The notes under the pieces are model-generated. The model did no database searches, was not told where the DNA came from, and saw nothing but the letters and a program-made list of their open reading frames with translations. A DNA stretch of 64,000 nt from contig CBDDII010000002.1 of the NCBI GenBank assembly GCA_965228905.1, positions 930,001 to 994,000 of the forward strand, read 5' to 3'. Below are positions 53,354-62,561 of the stretch, in pieces. This DNA is from CALKXV01 sp965228905. Lineage in GTDB: Bacteria; Pseudomonadota; Alphaproteobacteria; Rhodobacterales; Rhodobacteraceae. A program made the translations under genes and the position numbers. Each line of letters starts with the position of its first letter. Within the stretch, counting starts at the first letter, position 1.

Positions 53354-54655
53354 ATGCCACATTTTCTGAACACCAGGGATGACGACTTTGAAGAGCGGTT
53401 TCAGACGCTTCTGACCCTGAAGCGCGAGGATTCGCAGGATGTGAACCAGGCGGTGGCCGGGATCATCGCGGATGTGCGCGCGCGTGGCGACGAAGCGGTG
53501 ACCGAATTGACGGGCAGGTTCGACCAGTTCGAGGTCACGGCGGAAACACTGACCATTTCGGAAGCCGAGATCGAGGCGGCGGAAGCGAAAGTGTCCGAAG
53601 AAGAGCACGAGGCGCTGAAACTGGCCGCGTCGCGCATCCGGGCCTATCACGAACGCCAGCGGCCCCAGGACGCCGAGTGGACGGACGAGGCGGGCGCGAC
53701 CCTTGGCTGGCGCTGGACGCCGGTTTCCTCTGCCGGGCTATACGTACCGGGGGGGTTGGCGAGCTATCCGTCCTCGGTCCTGATGAACGCGATTCCGGCG
53801 GCGGTGGCAGGGGTGGAGCGGCTGGTCATGGCGGTGCCGACGCCAAGGGGCGAGATCAATCCGCTGGTGCTGGTGGCGGCGAAACTGGCCGGTGTCGAGA
53901 CGATCTATCGGATGGGCGGGGCGCAGGCGGTGGCCGCGCTTGCCTATGGCACGGAGACCATCCCGCCGGTCGACAAGATCACCGGGCCGGGCAACGCCTA
54001 TGTGGCGGCAGCGAAACGTCAGGTGTTCGGGCAGGTGGGGATCGACATGATCGCAGGGCCGTCCGAGATCCTGGTGATCGCCGACAAAAACAACGATCCG
54101 AATTTCATCGCGCTGGATCTGCTGAGCCAGGCCGAGCATGATGAAAGTGCGCAAGCCATCCTGATCACCAATGACGCGACCCTTGCCGAACTGGTGGTCG
54201 AAGCGGTCGAGGCGCATCTTGAGGTCCTGCAGCGGCGCGAGATTGCCGAGGCAAGCTGGCGCAAGAACGGCGCGATCATTCTGGTTCAGAACATGGGCGA
54301 GGCGGCGGCACTTGCCGACGACATCGCGCCGGAACACCTTGAAATTCTTGTGGATAATCCCGCAGCCCTTGCCAACAACATCGCCCACGCCGGGGCGATT
54401 TTCCTGGGTGCATGGACGCCCGAGGCGATTGGCGACTATATCGGTGGACCGAACCATGTGCTGCCGACGGCGCGGTCGGCGCGGTTTTCGTCCGGCCTTT
54501 CGGTGCTGGATTTCATGAAGCGCACCACGATTGCGCAGATGACACCGGCGGCCTTGCGCGCCATCGGCCCGGCGGCGGCGCGGCTGGCGGAAAGCGAGAG
54601 CCTGGAGGCACACGGATTGAGCGTTCTGGCGCGGCTGGATCAGCTTAATTCCTGA
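53354..54655 (+). CDS. hisD: Histidinol dehydrogenase
   Basis: A 433-residue zinc enzyme that oxidises histidinol to histidine. GLYVPGGLASYPSSVLMNAIPA, TGPGNAYVAAAKRQVFG, IDMIAGPSEILV, LSQAEHDE and the GGPNHVLPT region carry the substrate and zinc ligands. Length is normal. It is preceded by a 199-bp gap. Confidence 0.95.
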   Translation: MPHFLNTRDDDFEERFQTLLTLKREDSQDVNQAVAGIIADVRARGDEAVTELTGRFDQFEVTAETLTISEAEIEAAEAKVSEEEHEALKLAASRIRAYHERQRPQDAEWTDEAGATLGWRWTPVSSAGLYVPGGLASYPSSVLMNAIPAAVAGVERLVMAVPTPRGEINPLVLVAAKLAGVETIYRMGGAQAVAALAYGTETIPPVDKITGPGNAYVAAAKRQVFGQVGIDMIAGPSEILVIADKNNDPNFIALDLLSQAEHDESAQAILITNDATLAELVVEAVEAHLEVLQRREIAEASWRKNGAIILVQNMGEAAALADDIAPEHLEILVDNPAALANNIAHAGAIFLGAWTPEAIGDYIGGPNHVLPTARSARFSSGLSVLDFMKRTTIAQMTPAALRAIGPAAARLAESESLEAHGLSVLARLDQLNS

Positions 54656-54685
54656 GGATTGCGCCTGGCTCTGGCCGGGGGATTT

Positions 54686-54711
54686 GCGTATTTTTCAAAG
54701 CGGTGAAGGAC
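54686..54711 (+). repeat. Dispersed 25-bp element, copy 3
   Basis: GCGTATTTTTCAAAGCGG followed by TGAAGGAC, 26 bp, a diverged copy of the elements at 5165 and 28172. It lies between hisD and the UPF0262 gene. Confidence 0.6.
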
Positions 54712-54799
54712 AATTTGAATCGAATTGTCACGACCTGTGCGGCGCTGTGTTGCGCTGATTCCTGTTGAAAATCCGGGTCAGTGGCGTATCCCCGCGGTT

Positions 54800-55279
54800 A
54801 TGTCTCGTATCGTACACATTGAAATAGATGACAGCGCCCTGCCGCCGCCGACGCCCGAGATCGAGCAGGAGCGGCGCGTGGCGGTGTTCGACCTGTTGGA
54901 AGACAACTCGTTCTCAGTTCCCGGTCGGGATGGCGGGACCAGCCCGGAGGGCCCGTTTCGGCTGATGCTGGCCATTCGCGACCGGTTGCTCGTGTTCGAC
55001 ATCCGGTCGGAAGACGACAGCCCTGCGGCCGAGTTTCGCCTGTCTTTGGGGCCGTTTCGCCAGGTTGTGAAGGATTACTTCCAGATCTGCGAAAGCTATT
55101 TCGACGCGGTGAAAAAGCTGCCACCGGCCCAGATCGAGGCGATCGACATGGCGCGGCGGGGCATCCACAACGAGGGGGCGCGAATCCTGCAGGAGCGGCT
55201 TGAGAACAAGGCCGAACTGGACATCGACACCGCGCGGCGGCTGTTCACACTGATTTGCGTTCTTCATTTCGGAGGCTGA
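54800..55279 (+). CDS. UPF0262 family protein
   Basis: A 159-residue protein of the alphaproteobacterial UPF0262 family: RRVAVFDLLEDNSF, LGPFRQVVKDYFQICESYFDAV and IDMARRGIHNEGARILQERL are typical, as is FTLICVLHFGG at the end. The frame is open for 25 codons upstream, but ATG 54800 gives the normal N-terminus (MSRIVHIEIDD). It is followed after three bases by the phosphatase gene. Function unknown. Confidence 0.88.
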   Translation: MSRIVHIEIDDSALPPPTPEIEQERRVAVFDLLEDNSFSVPGRDGGTSPEGPFRLMLAIRDRLLVFDIRSEDDSPAAEFRLSLGPFRQVVKDYFQICESYFDAVKKLPPAQIEAIDMARRGIHNEGARILQERLENKAELDIDTARRLFTLICVLHFGG

Positions 55280-55282
55280 GGC

Positions 55283-55738
55283 TTGGCGGAGCTTCCCCAG
55301 TCGGTCCTTTTTTGCTGCGATCACAATGCGGTTCGTTCGCCCATGGCCGAAGGGATGATGAAGAAGTTCTACGGCCTTGATTGTTACGTGCAATCTGCCG
55401 GTGTGCATAACGATCTGGAAATAGACGGATTTTCGATCTCGGTCTGCCAGGAGATCGGAATCGAATTGTCGCGGCACCGCTCGCGCAGTTTCGACGAGAT
55501 GCAGGAGTGGGGCGACGATCTTTCGGCCTTTGACCTGGTTGTCGCGCTTTCGCCCGCGTCGCAACGCAAGGCGCTTGAACTGACGCGGTTGTTTCACCTC
55601 GATGTGGTCTATTGGCCGATCCTTGATCCCACGGGGCTTGGCGAAACGCGGGATGCGAAGTTGAACGCCTATCGTCAGGCGCGGGACCAGATTCGCGAAA
55701 GGATCGTTGAGCGTTTTGGCGAACCGGCGGCGGATTGA
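55283..55738 (+). CDS. Low-molecular-weight protein-tyrosine-phosphatase family protein
   Basis: A 151-residue protein with the CX5R phosphate loop CDHNAVRS (Cys12 to Arg18) and a DPTG Asp near residue 115, the LMW phosphatase/ArsC thioredoxin-type layout. It starts with TTG. It lies between UPF0262 and infA, the usual place for this gene in the group. Tyrosine phosphatase or arsenate reductase activity cannot be told apart from sequence alone. Confidence 0.85.
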   Translation: MAELPQSVLFCCDHNAVRSPMAEGMMKKFYGLDCYVQSAGVHNDLEIDGFSISVCQEIGIELSRHRSRSFDEMQEWGDDLSAFDLVVALSPASQRKALELTRLFHLDVVYWPILDPTGLGETRDAKLNAYRQARDQIRERIVERFGEPAAD

Positions 55739-55851
55739 GGTAACTTGGGGTTAAATTTGCCGCTGAGGCACGTATTAGCCCTTGATTCGCGACCTGTTCG
55801 CGACACATAAACAGCGCGCCTGAAGTACAGGTGTGAAAACAAGGAGAGACC

Positions 55852-56070
55852 ATGGCCAAGGAAGAACTGCTCGAATTTCCTGGTGTCGTGAAGGAACTCC
55901 TGCCGAACGCGACATTCCGGGTCGAGCTTGAGAACGGCCATGAGATCATCGCGCATACGGCAGGCAAGATGCGCAAGAACCGCATCCGGGTTCTGGCTGG
56001 CGACAAAGTCCAGGTAGAGATGACGCCTTACGACCTGACGAAGGGTCGGATCAACTATCGCTTCAAGTGA
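55852..56070 (+). CDS. infA: Translation initiation factor IF-1
   Basis: A 72-residue OB-fold protein, complete and typical: LEFPGVVKELLPNATFRVEL, GHEIIAHTAGKMRKNRIRVL and GRINYRFK. AAGGAGAG precedes the ATG. It heads infA-maf-RNase E/G-yacG, joined by 4-base overlaps. Confidence 0.96.
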   Translation: MAKEELLEFPGVVKELLPNATFRVELENGHEIIAHTAGKMRKNRIRVLAGDKVQVEMTPYDLTKGRINYRFK

Positions 56071-56654
56071 GCGCGGATCGCCCGCGGCTTGTGCTTGGCT
56101 CGGCTTCGCCGAGGCGGTTGGAGATCCTTGCGCAGATGGGGATCACGCCCGATGCCGTGCGCCCCGCAGACATCGACGAAACACCGAAACCCGGCGAGGT
56201 GCCGCGTGCCTATTGCCGTCGCGTGACGGGTGAAAAGGCCGAGGCGGTGGTGCGCGAGGCCGGTGAGATCGTTCTGACGGCGGATACGACGGTTGCCGTG
56301 GGGCGGCGGATTTTCGGCAAGCCCGAGGATCGCGAGGAAGCCTTTGCTTTCCTGCGGTTCCTGTCGGGCCGCCGACACCGGGTGATTACGGCGGTTTCGG
56401 TCGTGGGCGCACGACATTGGCAGCGGGACGCCATGACCACGGTGCGGATGGCGCGGCTGAGCGATGCCCAGATCGAGGGTTACCTTGAGACCGGCGATTG
56501 GAAGGGCAAGGCGGGGGCCTATGCCATTCAGGGGCCGGCGGGGGCTTTTATTCCCTGGATTTCCGGGTCTTACACTGCGGTGATGGGGCTGCCGATGTAT
56601 GAAACGTCCCAATTATTGGCGGCGGCGGGCTATCCGGTGATGGGGGCGAAATGA
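56067..56654 (+). CDS. maf: Maf family nucleotide pyrophosphatase
   Basis: A 195-residue Maf protein. SASPRR near the N-terminus and TADTTVAVG with the catalytic Asp are present, as are the GRRHRVITAV and YAIQGPAGAFI segments. It removes non-canonical or methylated nucleoside triphosphates. GTG start 56067 overlaps the infA stop by 4 bases. Confidence 0.92.
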   Translation: MSADRPRLVLGSASPRRLEILAQMGITPDAVRPADIDETPKPGEVPRAYCRRVTGEKAEAVVREAGEIVLTADTTVAVGRRIFGKPEDREEAFAFLRFLSGRRHRVITAVSVVGARHWQRDAMTTVRMARLSDAQIEGYLETGDWKGKAGAYAIQGPAGAFIPWISGSYTAVMGLPMYETSQLLAAAGYPVMGAK

Positions 56655-57679
56655 AGGGCAGCCAGATCCTGTTCGATACCTTCAAGGGGCGTGAGGCGGC
56701 GGCGCGGCTGGTGGATGGCCAATTGGACGATCTTTTGATCGACCCGCCCGAGGACCGGATGCGCCCCGGTGCGATCTATCGCGCGAAGGCGGGCCGACCG
56801 ATGAAGGGGCAGGGCGGTGTCATGCTGGAGACGCCGGACGGGCCTTTGTACCTGCGCCAGGGCAAGGGCATCGCGCAGGGGGAGACCCTGTTTGTGCAGG
56901 TTTCGACCTATGCGGAGCCGGGCAAGGCCGCACCTGCGACGCCGAAGCTTTTGCTGAAAAGCCGCTACTGTCTTTTGACGCCGGGGGCGGAGGGCAAGAA
57001 CCTGTCCAAGGCGATCCGGGACGAGGAGCGGCGGGTGGAATTGCAAGAAATCGTTTCGGGTCTGTCCCTGCCCGAGGGCGTGGGCCTTGTGGTGCGCACG
57101 GCAGCGATGGAAGCCGACGACGATGCGGTTGCCGATGACCTGAAAGCGCTTGCCGATCTTGCCGGCCCGTTGCTGGCCGAGCCGGGGCAGGGGGCGGTCG
57201 AAAAGCTGCTGGAAGGGCCCTCGGCCAGCGAATTGGCTCTGCGCGACTGGCCCGAGCCGGATGTTTTCGACGACGCGCCTGGCAGTTTCGAACGTGTCGG
57301 GGTTCTTGAGATGATCGACGTCCTTCGCGGTTCTGAGGTGACGTTTCCCGAAGGGTCGATCCATGTGGAAGCGACGCGGGCCCTGACGGCAGTGGATGTG
57401 AACACCAGGGGACAGACGGGAGCGGCGGCGGGTCTGTCGGCCAATATCGCGGCCTTAAGGGCCCTGCCGCGTGCATTGCGTCTCAGGGGCCTTGGCGGGC
57501 AGATCGTCGTTGATCCCGCGCCCACGGCGAAACGCGACCGAAAACGGATCGAGGATGCCGCGAAATCGGCCTTTCGCCGGGATGGGATCGAAACCAGCTT
57601 TGTCGGCTGGACGCCGCTTGGTCACATGGAATTCCTGAGGAAACGCGAGCGTCTGCCGCTAGAAGAGGTGCTGAGATGA
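56651..57679 (+). CDS. Ribonuclease E/G family protein, short form
   Basis: A 342-residue RNase E/G-type protein. An S1-like region occupies the first third; the catalytic Asp lies in TAVDVNTRG and a second in GQIVVDPAP, within the RNase H-like domain. It ends before the zinc-link Cys pair (CPxCxGxG) that full-length RNase E and G carry, so it is the compact alphaproteobacterial version found with maf and yacG. Whether it is an active RNase is not established. Confidence 0.86.
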   Translation: MKGSQILFDTFKGREAAARLVDGQLDDLLIDPPEDRMRPGAIYRAKAGRPMKGQGGVMLETPDGPLYLRQGKGIAQGETLFVQVSTYAEPGKAAPATPKLLLKSRYCLLTPGAEGKNLSKAIRDEERRVELQEIVSGLSLPEGVGLVVRTAAMEADDDAVADDLKALADLAGPLLAEPGQGAVEKLLEGPSASELALRDWPEPDVFDDAPGSFERVGVLEMIDVLRGSEVTFPEGSIHVEATRALTAVDVNTRGQTGAAAGLSANIAALRALPRALRLRGLGGQIVVDPAPTAKRDRKRIEDAAKSAFRRDGIETSFVGWTPLGHMEFLRKRERLPLEEVLR

Positions 57680-57858
57680 GTTGCCCGATCTGCCAGAAAC
57701 CGACCGAGAAGGCCTATCGCCCGTTCTGTTCCAAACGCTGCGCCGATGTCGATCTGGGCCGCTGGTTCAACGGCAGCTATGCGGTTCCGACCGAGGACGC
57801 AGCGATCGGTCTGGACGAGGACGACACGGAACACCGCCCGCCCGAGACACGACATTGA
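57676..57858 (+). CDS. yacG: DNA gyrase inhibitor/zinc-binding protein YacG
   Basis: A 60-residue protein with the YacG zinc motif CPICQKP followed by PFCSKRCADVDLGRW, an acidic C-terminal tail and normal length. It overlaps the RNase gene by 4 bases and ends the infA operon. Confidence 0.93.
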   Translation: MSCPICQKPTEKAYRPFCSKRCADVDLGRWFNGSYAVPTEDAAIGLDEDDTEHRPPETRH

Positions 57859-57942
57859 TTTTTTGACGTTTCACCTCTGGACAGCCCCTTGGGGCGACAT
57901 TAGAAGACACCGACCCGAGCGAGGCAAAGCCCGCTCTCCCGT

Positions 57943-58017
57943 GCCCGGGTAGCTCAGGGGTAGAGCAGTGGATTGAAAATCCTCGTGTCGGTGGTTCGAT
58001 TCCGCCCCCGGGCACCA
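57943..58017 (+). tRNA. tRNA-Phe (anticodon GAA)
   Basis: A 75-nt cloverleaf: acceptor GCCCGGG/CCCGGGC, D arm AGCTCAGGGGTAGAGC, anticodon loop TTGAAAA, T arm with GGTTCGATTCC and encoded CCA. Foreign-looking DNA begins directly after its 3' end. Confidence 0.96.
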
Positions 58018-58084
58018 TATTTCCTAGAATGTTCAATTGCTTGGCGTTGGGCCGCTTCGCGCACGGCCTTGCCTGGCTAGGCTT

Positions 58085-58103
58085 GGGTATCACTGGGGTA
58101 TCA
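58085..58103. repeat. Direct repeats GGGTATCA beside tRNA-Phe
   Basis: GGGTATCA occurs at 58085-58092 and 58096-58103, one helical turn apart, and GAGTATCAAA is found near 58193. They are 70-180 bp past the tRNA 3' end. The layout resembles integrase arm-binding sites of a tRNA-targeting element. No integrase gene is present. The rest of 58018-58268 shows no gene. Confidence 0.4.
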
Positions 58104-58268
58104 ATTTGCAGGAAGCACTCCGCTGGGCGCGAAAGTATTTCACCACAAGTGGGCATGCCCTGAAATCTACAGTGGTACTTGACAAGGGCAAAGAGTATCA
58201 AATTAGAGGTCGTTGACACCTACGGGAAGGAAAACGCTACCGAGAAAAGAAAAAGTACTAGGCCTTGC

Positions 58269-59106
58269 ATGTTCGATTTGACAACAAAAACCGGCAACAA
58301 GCCAAATTTCATTGACTTGTTTGCGGGGGCTGGTGGCCTGTCCGAGGGTTTTGTGCGCGCGGGCTGCCAGCCCATCGCTCACGTCGAGGCTGATACTGCG
58401 GCAGCTTACACTCTCCGTACTAGAGAAGCGTTCCACGTACTGAGAGGCCGAGGCGACCTCAGCGGATATTTTGCATATCTTTCCGGTCAACTTAGCAGGG
58501 ACCAATTCTATTCGTTGGCGTTTGGACCTCGCTCAAGTTCTGTAATCAACGCCGAAATTGGCGCTAAGAGCTTGTCTCACATCTTTGACCAATTGGATAT
58601 CCAGATTGGCGATGGGAAACTGGACCTAATTGTAGGTGGTCCACCATGCCAAGCGTATTCGCTTGTCGGGAGAGCGCGCTCCGAACAAAAGATGGTCGGC
58701 GACAAACGGAACTACTTGTTTGTCTACTATGCCGAATTCCTGAGGAGATATCGACCAAAGTTCTTCATCTTTGAAAACGTCATCGGGCTTCTGACCGCGC
58801 GCGAAGCCGATGGCACACGCTACTTCGACATGATGTGGTCACTTTTCAAAGATCTCGGTTATACGGTCGAGTATCAAGTCATCGCCGCTGATGAATACGG
58901 TATCCCTCAAAAGCGAAAAAGGATTATTCTTGTCGGCAGAGAAGGAAAGAAAGACGGCTTCTTCCCAGAGCTTAAAAAAATTTCGGACTGACTTTTTGGT
59001 TGACGATGCAATCGGTGACCTACCAGCCTTGCGTGCTGGAGAAGGGGCGCCATCCCCAATCCCCTTTTCTCAAGGCCAATGTATTGGCACAGGTTTAGGG
59101 GGCTAG
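58269..59106 (+). pseudogene. DNA (cytosine-5-)-methyltransferase, frameshifted and truncated
   Basis: The ATG at 58269 opens FIDLFAGAGGLSEGF (motif I, SAM binding). GGPPCQAYS follows (motif IV, catalytic Cys), then FIFENVIGLL (motif VI) and YGIPQKRKRIILVG (motif VIII). At the seven-A run 58975-58981 the frame ends within four codons (stop at 58989-58991), while the next frame continues as FLVDDAIGDLPAL, the normal post-motif VIII sequence, to a stop at 59106. Even with the frame restored, the target-recognition domain and motifs IX-X are missing. Base composition is much lower in GC than the neighbours. It looks like a decayed restriction-modification remnant. Upstream TTG 58179 is in frame but has no ribosome site. 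Confidence 0.85.
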
Positions 59107-59191
59107 GACACACGGAATAGATGTGAGTGCGCAATCCTGCTCGGTCGCACGGTTGACATCGAATTTCTTGGGGCGCATGGTGGCCCGACAT

Positions 59192-59281
59192 AACCAGGGG
59201 TGCTCCTTCTCGGGGCTGAGATGCGCAATACGGCGCGAACCCTTCACAGCTGATCTGGATAATACCAGCGGAGCGAGGTGC
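59192..59281 (+). ncRNA. TPP riboswitch (THI element)
   Basis: The conserved aptamer pieces are in order: GGGGTGC (59197-59203), GGGGCTGAGATG (59212-59223), ACCCTT (59239-59244), CTGATCTGGATAATACCAGCG (59250-59270, key part CTGATCTGG-ATAATACCAG). The 3' strand holds AGG at 59275-59277, about eight bases before the ATG at 59286, so ligand binding can hide the ribosome site. A -35-like TTGACA lies at 59153-59158; a good -10 is not obvious. It controls the thiamine-precursor importer that follows. Confidence 0.93.
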
Positions 59282-59285
59282 TATC

Positions 59286-59897
59286 ATGTACGTAGGCGCG
59301 CAAGTGTCACTTTATCCGATGACGTCCGATTTCGTGGCGGTCATTACCACTGGGCTCGACGCCCTTACTCCTTACAAATCCGACCTCAGGATCGAGACCG
59401 ACGACATGTCGACGCTCATGGTCGGCGCGCCGGGGCCGCTGCTCGACGGGGTCCGCGATCTGTTCGCGGCGGCGGCGAAACGGCCCGCTCACGTGACGAT
59501 GCACGTCACCCTGTCGCGGGGTTGCCCTGGCGAACCGGACGATCCCAGTTGCCACTATCAGGAACTGGACCGCTCGGACGAAGAGCCGCTGGCCACGCGA
59601 CAGTCGCTTGCAGCCGATGCAGTCGCGAAAGCCCCGATACTGGGTGTCGAAATCGACCTGCAGTTTTCGCTCTACGTGATGGGCGAAGGCGACCACATGG
59701 ACGAAATCTGGGGCTGCATTGGGTTCCTCAAGGAAAGTGGCACCTTTCACAAAGCGAAGAACTTCTGCACGCGGCTGCGTGGTGATGCGGGGAAGGTCTT
59801 CGAGACGCTCCGGCAGGCGTTCATCCGGTTCGGCCCCGGCGAGGGACACGTGACCATCGACATGACCGCATCGGCAAATAGCCCCAGCCTCGGCTGA
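59286..59897 (+). CDS. YkoF-family thiamine/HMP-binding protein
   Basis: A 203-residue soluble protein with two tandem YkoF-like halves (GAQVSLYPMTSDFVAVITTGLDAL and GVEIDLQFSLYVMGEGDHMDEIW). In Bacillus, YkoF binds thiamine or hydroxymethylpyrimidine and is encoded with a transporter. No signal peptide is visible. It is directly under the TPP riboswitch and heads the importer operon. Confidence 0.88.
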   Translation: MYVGAQVSLYPMTSDFVAVITTGLDALTPYKSDLRIETDDMSTLMVGAPGPLLDGVRDLFAAAAKRPAHVTMHVTLSRGCPGEPDDPSCHYQELDRSDEEPLATRQSLAADAVAKAPILGVEIDLQFSLYVMGEGDHMDEIWGCIGFLKESGTFHKAKNFCTRLRGDAGKVFETLRQAFIRFGPGEGHVTIDMTASANSPSLG

Positions 59898-59935
59898 GGG
59901 AGTCGCGGGCGGATCTCGCCCGCTTTCGGTGCTTC

Positions 59936-60697
59936 ATGTTGTATCTGAGATATATCTATCCAGCGGTGGTGCTGACTGTCCTCTTTCTTGCGGGATGGGA
60001 AGGCTACGTGGCCGTTTCGGGCGCGTCCCCGCTGATCCTGCCCGCGCCCAGCGACGTGGCCAGCGGCCTCTGGATCGAACGGTCCGACATCGCCCGCCAC
60101 GCGCGCGCCACCATCGGCGTGGCCAGCGTGGGATTCAGCCTGTCCGTGCTCTTTGCATTCGTCATTTCTTTGACGCTGCACTTCGTGCTCTGGCTTCGGC
60201 TCGGCCTGATGCCTTTGCTGGTTGCGAGCCAAACGGTGCCCATAGTGGCGCTCGCCCCGCTCATGGTGCTGTGGTTCGGCTTTGGCCTTTTGCCCAAGGT
60301 GCTGCTCGTCATCCTCGTCACGTTCTTCCCGATGGTGGTCAGCCTCATGGCGGGCTACGCAAGCCAGCCCGGTGCCTTCCGCGATCAGCTTGTCTCGATG
60401 GGTGCGACGAGGTGGGACGTTTTTCGTCGCGCCACTCTGCCATCTGCCCGCGCGCATTTTTTCTCGGGCCTTCGCATTTCGGCCACCTACGCCATCGTCG
60501 CCACGATCTTCGCGGAATACGCGGGCGCACGGCAGGGGCTGGGTATCTACATCCTGACCGCCAAGAATAACTTCCGTGCCGACCTCGTCCTTGCAGCGGT
60601 ATTTGTCTCGGCAGGCGTCACCCTCACCCTTTTGGCTGTGATCCTGATCGTCGAACGCGCCACCGCACGCAGATACCGGAGGTCGAGCCATGCTTGA
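59936..60697 (+). CDS. thiX: ABC permease for a thiamine precursor (ThiX-like)
   Basis: A 253-residue permease of the NitT/TauT family with about six helices and the EAA loop (LVSMGATRWDVFRRATLPSARAHFFSGLRI). It is under the TPP riboswitch and encoded with YkoF and a THI5-like binding protein, which points to hydroxymethylpyrimidine or a formylated precursor. It overlaps the ATPase gene by 8 bases. Confidence 0.86.
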   Translation: MLYLRYIYPAVVLTVLFLAGWEGYVAVSGASPLILPAPSDVASGLWIERSDIARHARATIGVASVGFSLSVLFAFVISLTLHFVLWLRLGLMPLLVASQTVPIVALAPLMVLWFGFGLLPKVLLVILVTFFPMVVSLMAGYASQPGAFRDQLVSMGATRWDVFRRATLPSARAHFFSGLRISATYAIVATIFAEYAGARQGLGIYILTAKNNFRADLVLAAVFVSAGVTLTLLAVILIVERATARRYRRSSHA

Positions 60698-61430
60698 GCT
60701 TCGAAACCTGACTATCCATGCGGGTCGGACGTCGATCGTCGAAGACCTCTCTCTCGATCTGCCAGGCACCACGCTGACCTGTCTGATCGGCTCCTCCGGC
60801 TGCGGCAAGAGCTCGGTCGTCAAATGGCTTTCGGGCGTGCTCTCGCCCGACCTGACGGCAACGGGCAGCGCGACACTGAACGGGGCCGCGATCACACTAC
60901 CACATCGCGATATCGCATATCAGCCACAACAGGACACATTGTTCCCCTGGCTCAGCATCACCGAAAACGCGAGTCTCGGCCTCGAAATTCGCGGCACCCG
61001 CCCCCGCGAGGCGCGCGACCGCCTGCGCGGCCTGTTCGGAACCTTCGGTCTGCAAGGTCATGAAGACAGTTTTCCCGACCAACTGTCAGGCGGGATGCGT
61101 CAGCGCGCGGCCTTTCTGCGCACGATCGTGCAGGACACACGAGTGCTTCTGCTCGACGAGCCGTTCTCGGCGCTCGATGCCATCACGAGGCTCCGAATGC
61201 AGGACTGGCTCATCGCACGTCTAGAGGCAGAGCCGCGCACCGTCCTGATGGTCACGCATGACCTTTATGAAGCCACCCAACTGGCCGACCGAATCCTCGT
61301 CATGGCGGGCGGTCCCGGTCGCATCACCGCCGACATACCGATCACACACCCCCGCGCCGTGCGGACCGAAGCTGTCCTGGCCGATATCCGTTCGACGCTC
61401 AGAACCATGTTGCTGAAGGAGACCTCATGA
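60690..61430 (+). CDS. thiZ: ABC ATPase for a thiamine precursor (ThiZ-like)
   Basis: A 246-residue ATPase with Walker A GSSGCGKSS, Q-loop QPQQDTLFPW, signature LSGGMRQRA and Walker B LLLDEPFSALD. Genes on both sides overlap it, so the importer is made as a unit. Confidence 0.88.
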   Translation: MLELRNLTIHAGRTSIVEDLSLDLPGTTLTCLIGSSGCGKSSVVKWLSGVLSPDLTATGSATLNGAAITLPHRDIAYQPQQDTLFPWLSITENASLGLEIRGTRPREARDRLRGLFGTFGLQGHEDSFPDQLSGGMRQRAAFLRTIVQDTRVLLLDEPFSALDAITRLRMQDWLIARLEAEPRTVLMVTHDLYEATQLADRILVMAGGPGRITADIPITHPRAVRTEAVLADIRSTLRTMLLKETS

Positions 61431-62404
61431 AACGCACCGTATTCACCCTCGCCGCCGTCCTCGCGGCCCCGGCCGCGTGGGCCAAAGACGTGAGCATTGC
61501 GCTCGACTGGACCCTGAACACCAACCACATCGGTTTGGTCGTCGCGCAAGAGAACGGCTTTTTCGACGAGGCCGGGCTGACGGTCGAGATCCTGCCCTAT
61601 TCCGACAGCGCCTCGACCGCGCTTCTGGCCGCGGGCGCGGTGGACTTCGCCTATATGACCGCCCTCGGCTTCATGAGCGCCAAGGCCGGGGGCGCCCCGA
61701 TCACAGCGCTGTGGGTTACGATGCAGCGCGAAGCGGGCCGTCTGGTCTACAATTCCGACCACCCCGGTATATCAAGCCCGAAAGACCTCGAGGGCAAGAT
61801 CTACGCGGGTTTCGGCAGCGCATGGGAAGATGCCCTGATCTCGACCATGATCGAAAACGACGGGGGAAACCCGGACTATGACACGATAACCCTTGGGACC
61901 GGCGCCTATGAAGCGCTTGCTTCCGGGACCGTCGACTTCACCCTCGAGGTCGCGACATGGGAGGGCGTAAACAGCGAACTTCTGGGCCGTGATCAATCGC
62001 ATTTCCTCTACAACGACTACGGCGTGCCGGAACCGCAGGGCGGCTATATCGGCACCCAGACAGAGATGCTGGAGAGCGACCCCGAGACCGTGGAGGCGTT
62101 CATGGAGGCAACGCGCAGGGGCTATGAATGGGCCGCCGCGAACCCGGCCGAGGCGGCCGAAATTCTCATCGCGAACGGTGATTTCCCGAACGAAGATCTC
62201 GTGCGCGGCTCGATGCGTGTGATCGACGAGGGCGGTTATCTCACCGACGGCACAACCACGGTCGGACTGATCGACGCTGAACGGTTGAATACAATGGCGA
62301 AGTTTCTCTACGACAGCGGCGTCCTGCTCGGGTTGGATGGCGATCCCGTGGCATGGCCCGGAGACGTGACCGGCTGGATCGACCAGAGCTGGCGTGGCGA
62401 GTGA
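61427..62404 (+). CDS. thiY: Thiamine-precursor binding protein (ThiY/THI5-like)
   Basis: A 325-residue exported protein (signal MKRTVFTLAAVLAAPAAWA) of the NMT1/THI5-like family. ALDWTLNTNHIGLVVAQENGFF is the family's ligand-binding opening, and VDFAYMTALGFMSAKAGG follows. It overlaps the ATPase stop by 4 bases. The ligand (formyl-aminopyrimidine or HMP) is inferred from the riboswitch and family. Confidence 0.9.
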   Translation: MKRTVFTLAAVLAAPAAWAKDVSIALDWTLNTNHIGLVVAQENGFFDEAGLTVEILPYSDSASTALLAAGAVDFAYMTALGFMSAKAGGAPITALWVTMQREAGRLVYNSDHPGISSPKDLEGKIYAGFGSAWEDALISTMIENDGGNPDYDTITLGTGAYEALASGTVDFTLEVATWEGVNSELLGRDQSHFLYNDYGVPEPQGGYIGTQTEMLESDPETVEAFMEATRRGYEWAAANPAEAAEILIANGDFPNEDLVRGSMRVIDEGGYLTDGTTTVGLIDAERLNTMAKFLYDSGVLLGLDGDPVAWPGDVTGWIDQSWRGE

Positions 62405-62561
62405 AGAGATAGGGCGCATGCGGCGACCTTGAACGATGTCAATGCTCTTCGGCTGCTCAGGAACAGCAAAGTAACGTTGGTGTCGGACCTTTGCGGCATG
62501 CTTGTAGTCCGAAACGTTTTGGCCAAGACTGTTCCAAACAACAAGCAGCCAGGGAGTTCTC

